Assembly: GCA_958295905.1 (NCBI GenBank)
Contig: OY282382.1
Location: 806,001-870,000 of the forward strand
Length of the DNA stretch: 64,000 bases
Source: an uncultured Vicinamibacterales bacterium
Lineage (GTDB): Bacteria; Acidobacteriota; Vicinamibacteria; Vicinamibacterales; UBA8438
Direction: 5' to 3'
Position numbers and translations under genes: made by a program. This document shows, piece after piece, positions 60,836 through 64,000 of the stretch (positions within the stretch are counted from its first letter, which is position 1; each line of letters starts with the position of its first letter). Under the pieces are notes generated by a model. It did not search any database. It had not been told where the DNA came from and saw only the letters and a list, made by a program, of their open reading frames with translations.

Positions 60836-60936
60836 CAACGGGTCCACCGCGCCCGCTCCGCTCCTCGTGGCCCGCCCGACGCCGAGGCCCCGCGTCACGC
60901 CACCCACCCCGCTACCTGCCAGGTCCAGCAATCGTG

Positions 60937-61241
60937 ATGAGCCCCAAGAACGGCATGCGCCCGGTGCACCCGGGCGAAATCCTGCGTGATGAGATCCAGG
61001 TCCTCGGCATGTCGGCCAACGCGCTGTCGAAGGCGCTGGCGGTGCCGGTGAACCGCATCACGGCGATCCTGCACGGGCAGCGGGGCGTCGCCGCGGACAC
61101 GGCGCTGCGGCTGGCGCGATACTTCGGACGACGCTGCAGGTGTGGCTGAACCTGCAGCAGACCTACGAGCTGCGCCGGGCCGAGATCGCGGCGGGTCGCC
61201 GCATCGCCGAGAGCGTCCAGCCGCGGGACACCGCGGCATAG
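60937..61241 (+). pseudogene. HigA-family antitoxin-like gene with one frameshift
   Basis: Reads MRPVHPGEILRDEIQVLGMS, the hallmark HigA opening, then a Cro/XRE helix-turn-helix (ANALSKALAVPVNRITAILHGQRGVAADTALRLARYFG). At about 61124-61128 a G is missing (TTCGGACGACG), ending the frame at 61149; with one more G the frame continues LQVWLNLQQTYELRRAE to a stop at 61241, giving the usual length of about 100 residues. No HigB toxin is upstream, so this is an orphan or damaged module. DNA-binding repressor expected if functional. Confidence 0.75.
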
Positions 61242-61373
61242 AGGTGTCCGGACCCGCTCCATGCCGCTCGGCGCCGCGCACCGCAACCCCCGCGGCGCGG
61301 GCGTGGTAGGCTACGCGTCTTGCGGACCCCTTGCATGGAACGTGCATCTCACCGAGATGAAGGAGGAACTTCG

Positions 61374-62225
61374 ATGAAGCGGTTGATCCTCGCGGCAGCG
61401 GCGGCGCTGATCCTGTCCACCGGCGGGGCGGCGCTCGCCCAGGACGTGACGAAGTACGTGCGGTACGACTTCGACGGCGCGGTCTCGTACGGCATTCTCG
61501 ACGGCGGGTTCATCCATCAACTCCGAGGCGACGTCTTCGCGGGGGCCGAGCGGACCGGCGCGGTGGTCGCCCTCGACGCGGTCCGCCTGCTGGTGCCGGT
61601 GGAGCCCCGCAAGGTGGTGGCGGCCGGGTTCAATTACCGGAGCCATCTCGGCGACCAGAACGTCGCGCCCGAGCCGGGGTTGTTCGACAAGCACGCGACG
61701 TCGCTCGTGCCCCACGAGGCGACCGTCACCTACTACGAGGACGCCACCAACCTGCACTTCGAGGGCGAGATGGTGCTCATCATCGGCAAGCGGGCGCGCA
61801 ACGTGACCGAGGCCGAGGCGGCCGACCACATCTTCGCGGTGGCGCCGGGGAACGACATCAGCGAGCGGGTGTGGCAGGGGAACGACCTGCAGTGGTTCCG
61901 GGCGAAGGGGGCGGATACGTTCGGTCCGGTCGGTCCGGTGATGGCGCGCGGCGTCGACTACAACGACCTGCTGCTCCAGACCCGCGTGAACGGCGAGGTG
62001 ATGCAGTCGCAGCGGACGAAGGACCTCATCTTCGGCCCCGAGTTCCTCGTGAGCTACGTCAGCCGCTACGTCACCCTGGAGCCGGGCGACATGATCTTCA
62101 CCGGCACGCCGGGGTCCACGTCGGCGATGCAGCCGGGCGACGTGGTCGAGATCGAGCTCGAGCACGTCGGCGTGCTGCGCAACACGATCGGGCAGAAGGG
62201 CGCGCGGACCACGAACGACCAGTGA
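61374..62225 (+). CDS. exported fumarylacetoacetate-hydrolase-fold protein
   Basis: 283 residues. A classical signal peptide, KRLILAAAAALILSTGGAALA, with predicted cleavage after Ala22, then the FAH fold: VVAAGFNYRSHL, the metal-binding acid pair in LHFEGEMVLIIGKRARNV, NDISERVWQ and the end LEPGDMIFTGTPGSTS, MQPGDVVEIELEHVG. Cytoplasmic relatives hydrolyse C-C bonds in 2,4-dioxo acids or act as isomerases/decarboxylases. Export of an FAH enzyme is unusual. AAGGAGG (61360-61366) sets the start at 61374. Confidence 0.88.
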   Translation: MKRLILAAAAALILSTGGAALAQDVTKYVRYDFDGAVSYGILDGGFIHQLRGDVFAGAERTGAVVALDAVRLLVPVEPRKVVAAGFNYRSHLGDQNVAPEPGLFDKHATSLVPHEATVTYYEDATNLHFEGEMVLIIGKRARNVTEAEAADHIFAVAPGNDISERVWQGNDLQWFRAKGADTFGPVGPVMARGVDYNDLLLQTRVNGEVMQSQRTKDLIFGPEFLVSYVSRYVTLEPGDMIFTGTPGSTSAMQPGDVVEIELEHVGVLRNTIGQKGARTTNDQ

Positions 62226-62748
62226 GGCGAGCCGGCGCCGGCGCGCGTTTCCGTCCGCCGGATCCGCTTGGTGACACCGCCTTCGTCACCGGCGGATCCG
62301 GCTATTTCCTCTCGGAGCCCGCGGCAAGCCTTCGGATCTCTCGGCCCCATCCTGAACCGCACGCCGAAGCGGAGCCCCGATCTGTCGCGCACCGAGGGGC
62401 TGATCCGCATCCCGCGCGCCATCCTCGAGAAAAACGGCGTCCGCGTGGGCCAACGTGCGGCGCGGACCGCGTCCGGGCGGCGCCGCCCGCGCGGTCAAGA
62501 GCCGGGAAGTGAACCGAGAGATCCGACTGGAACCGCGTCCAAAACGGTCATGGCCGCGCTTTGCGCTTCCGAGGCCAGTGGTCGTTGTGTTTTGGTGGTG
62601 GGTACCCATCCCCGAATCCAAACCGTCATGATCGGGGACGCCGATCACCTCAACGCCACGAAACGTCGGGGACATGTTTCGCGGGGAACGGGCACGCAGT
62701 TGCGCAAGTCCGCACGTCGGCGGGATCAGGCAGCCCGAAGCCGAGGCA
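62226..62748. other. intergenic region with one repeat block
   Basis: At 62623-62690 lies GTCATGATCGGGGACGCCGA, then ACGCCACGAAACGTCGGGAC, a direct copy of the block at 25832-25893. 62226-62620 has a loosely protein-like plus-strand stretch (GLIRIPRAILEKNGVRVG) without start, stop or family match; I regard it as non-coding or decayed. Confidence 0.5.
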
Positions 62749-63576
62749 TCAACCGAGCAGCTCGCCGGTCACCTGTATCAGCGAGAGGCCGAAGCCGACG
62801 ACGGTGATCACGATCAGCGCCAGCGACGCCAGCAGCACCCAACTGCTGTCCTGGCGGTCGTCGTCGAGGCTCATCAGATGCGCGCCGATCCAGCCGGCCG
62901 CGAACCCGCCGCCGTGCGCCCAGTTGTTGATGCCGGGCATGATGAACCCGAATACGCCGAGGATGATCGCCCACTGCCACAACTGCTGGGTGACGACCGA
63001 GCTCCCGCGGCGGCGGCCGTAGACGATCAGCGCGGCCAGCAGCCCGAAGATGCTGCCGGAGGCCCCGATGGTCGGCACCCCGCTCATGATGTTGGAGACG
63101 ACGAAGCCGCCCGCCCCCGCGAGGTTGAACAGGAGGAAGGCGCGGCCCGGGCCGTACACCTCGGCCACCGGCGGACCGAGATTCCGGATCCACATCATGT
63201 TGAACACGATGTGGAGCAGGCCGCCGTGGAGGTACATCGCGGTCAGGAGGGTCCACCACCACCCGCGCGCCATGGCGAAGTCGCCGGTCATGCCGAGCTG
63301 GAGGAGGGCCCGGTTGCCCGGCGACAGCAGCGACAGCAATCCGCGCGACTCCAGCAGCGCCTCGGGCTGCAGCAGGCACGCCAGCGCGTACAGCGTGACG
63401 CACGCGGTGACGATCAGGGAGAACAGATCGAGCCGGCCGCCCAGCGCCCGCCGCAGGACCGTGGCCCAGCCGAAGAGGCCGGGACGCCAAGCGCCGCAGA
63501 AGGGGCACTGCGGTTCGTTGACGCCCACCAGCCGGCCGCACTGGGGACAGACGACCGAGCCCTGAACCTGTCTCAC
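62749..63576 (-). CDS. rhomboid intramembrane serine protease with zinc ribbon
   Basis: 275 residues. An N-terminal zinc ribbon (CPQCGRLV, CPFCGAW: two CxxC pairs) precedes six or seven membrane helices. The catalytic dyad is Ser173 in TIGASGSIFGLL and His221 in NNWAHGGGFAAGWI; HGGLLHIVFNMMWI is the L1/TM2 signature. Cleaves membrane-protein substrates inside the bilayer. Convergent with the FAH gene; upstream is serC on the same strand. Confidence 0.93.
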   Translation of the reverse strand: MRQVQGSVVCPQCGRLVGVNEPQCPFCGAWRPGLFGWATVLRRALGGRLDLFSLIVTACVTLYALACLLQPEALLESRGLLSLLSPGNRALLQLGMTGDFAMARGWWWTLLTAMYLHGGLLHIVFNMMWIRNLGPPVAEVYGPGRAFLLFNLAGAGGFVVSNIMSGVPTIGASGSIFGLLAALIVYGRRRGSSVVTQQLWQWAIILGVFGFIMPGINNWAHGGGFAAGWIGAHLMSLDDDRQDSSWVLLASLALIVITVVGFGLSLIQVTGELLG

Positions 63577-63623
63577 CGGCTCCTCACCCGCGTCTCACCG
63601 CCCGCGGTCACTCCCCCCGCCGG

Positions 63624-64000
63624 TCAGCCGTGGACCCGCTCGAACTCCGCCATGAACTCGACGAGCGCGCGGACCCCGGCTTCCGGGAAGGCGTTGTAGA
63701 TGGACGCGCGGACCCCGCCGACCGATCGGTGCCCCTTGAGCCCGGCGAGGCCCGCGTCGGCCGCCTGCTCGATGAACCGCTGCTCGATCGCCGCGCTCGG
63801 CAAGCGGAACGTCACGTTCATGAGCGACCGGCTCCCCGGGTGGGCGGTGCCGCGATAGAACCCGCTGCCCTCGATCGCATCGTACAACAAACCGGCCTTG
63901 CGCCGGTTGCGCGCGTCGGCCGCATCCAGCCCCCCCTCGTCCCGCAACCACCGCAGGACGAGCCCCGCGAGGTAGATGGCGAACACCGGCGGCGTGTTGT
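63624..64000 (-). CDS. serC: phosphoserine aminotransferase, C-terminal part
   Basis: Open at the window edge; about 125 residues seen. NTPPVFAIYLAGLVLRWL followed by SRSLMNVTFRLPS, GLKGHRSVGGVRASIYNAFPEAGVRALVEFM match the C-terminal domain of SerC. Makes O-phosphoserine from 3-phosphohydroxypyruvate, also serving pyridoxine synthesis. O-phosphoserine is the expected substrate of the CysM/CysO system at 5.9-10.2 kb. N-terminal PLP-binding part lies outside the window. Confidence 0.9.
   Translation of the reverse strand, partial: NTPPVFAIYLAGLVLRWLRDEGGLDAADARNRRKAGLLYDAIEGSGFYRGTAHPGSRSLMNVTFRLPSAAIEQRFIEQAADAGLAGLKGHRSVGGVRASIYNAFPEAGVRALVEFMAEFERVHG

Noticed and set aside
60937-61241. HigBA toxin-antitoxin pair
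   Set aside because: Only a HigA-like part is found; the 156 bp upstream hold a hairpin and no toxin frame.
1-64000. tRNA or rRNA genes
   Set aside because: I scanned for cloverleaf-like arms and conserved rRNA segments by eye and saw none; a dedicated tRNA search would be decisive.

Overview
This is a gene-dense, very GC-rich bacterial chromosome segment with no rRNA, tRNA, phage or CRISPR region that I can see. The best lineage guess is Acidobacteriota, possibly a Vicinamibacteria-like group. The guess rests on the secreted VWFA protein of the type described as acidobacterial (49738-50886), the carboxypeptidase-regulatory-domain outer-membrane barrel (38885-40786), the deoxyhypusine-synthase-like protein and the PDZ-containing histidine kinase next to a sigma-54 activator. 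No taxonomic marker here proves it.

Layout. 1-5.5 kb: the end of a surface-polysaccharide-type locus (methyltransferase, B12-radical SAM enzyme, GINT1-like transferase, GT4 glycosyltransferase). 5.9-10.2 kb, minus strand: a complete protein-thiocarboxylate route to cysteine, made of a CysM-rhodanese fusion, a JAMM protease (Mec), the sulfur carrier CysO and MoeZ; the CysO C-terminus is masked by three extra residues, and a six-unit 83-bp tandem repeat sits inside the operon. 10.4-17.7 kb: aminotransferase, class III CoA-transferase, two unknown proteins, a DtxR-type regulator, a QueD/PTPS homologue overlapping a deoxyhypusine-synthase-like gene, and two unknown proteins. 18-28.4 kb: an almost complete arginine regulon in two divergent arms (argR-argG-argH, and argC-argB-argD-NAGS-argJ-argF) meeting at AT-rich ArgR-box-like palindromes. 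28.4-30.3 kb: purE and purD. 30.7-34.3 kb: rpsU with a strong promoter and long leader, a STAS protein, a coiled-coil protein and a second GT4 enzyme. 34.3-41.8 kb, minus strand: a two-component pair, an outer-membrane barrel and a secreted protein. 42-50.9 kb: gpmI, a methylmalonyl-CoA-mutase-type large subunit, ino1, a repeat-bearing membrane protein and the VWFA protein. 50.9-57.7 kb: polA, pcnB, xth, pdxJ and an esterase. 58-64 kb: an M16 protease broken by two compensating frameshifts, a frameshifted HigA-like gene, an exported FAH-fold protein, a rhomboid protease and the 3' part of serC.

The most unusual property is the spaces between genes. At least six families of short non-coding repeats recur there: the 83-bp hairpin unit (six tandem plus about seven single copies), a roughly 160-bp element with 11-bp terminal inverted repeats (three copies), a 112-bp element with 12-bp inverted ends, a modular repeat in several blocks, a repeat containing a tiny conserved reading frame (three copies), and a further two-copy repeat. 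None encodes a transposase, so they look like MITE/REP-type elements moved by factors encoded elsewhere.

Functional links: SerC (63.6 kb) makes O-phosphoserine, the substrate expected for a CysM/CysO pathway. The arginine genes include ArgJ, which recycles the acetyl group and removes the need for ArgE. Three one-base frameshifts within 2.6 kb (58.5-61.1 kb) may be sequence errors.
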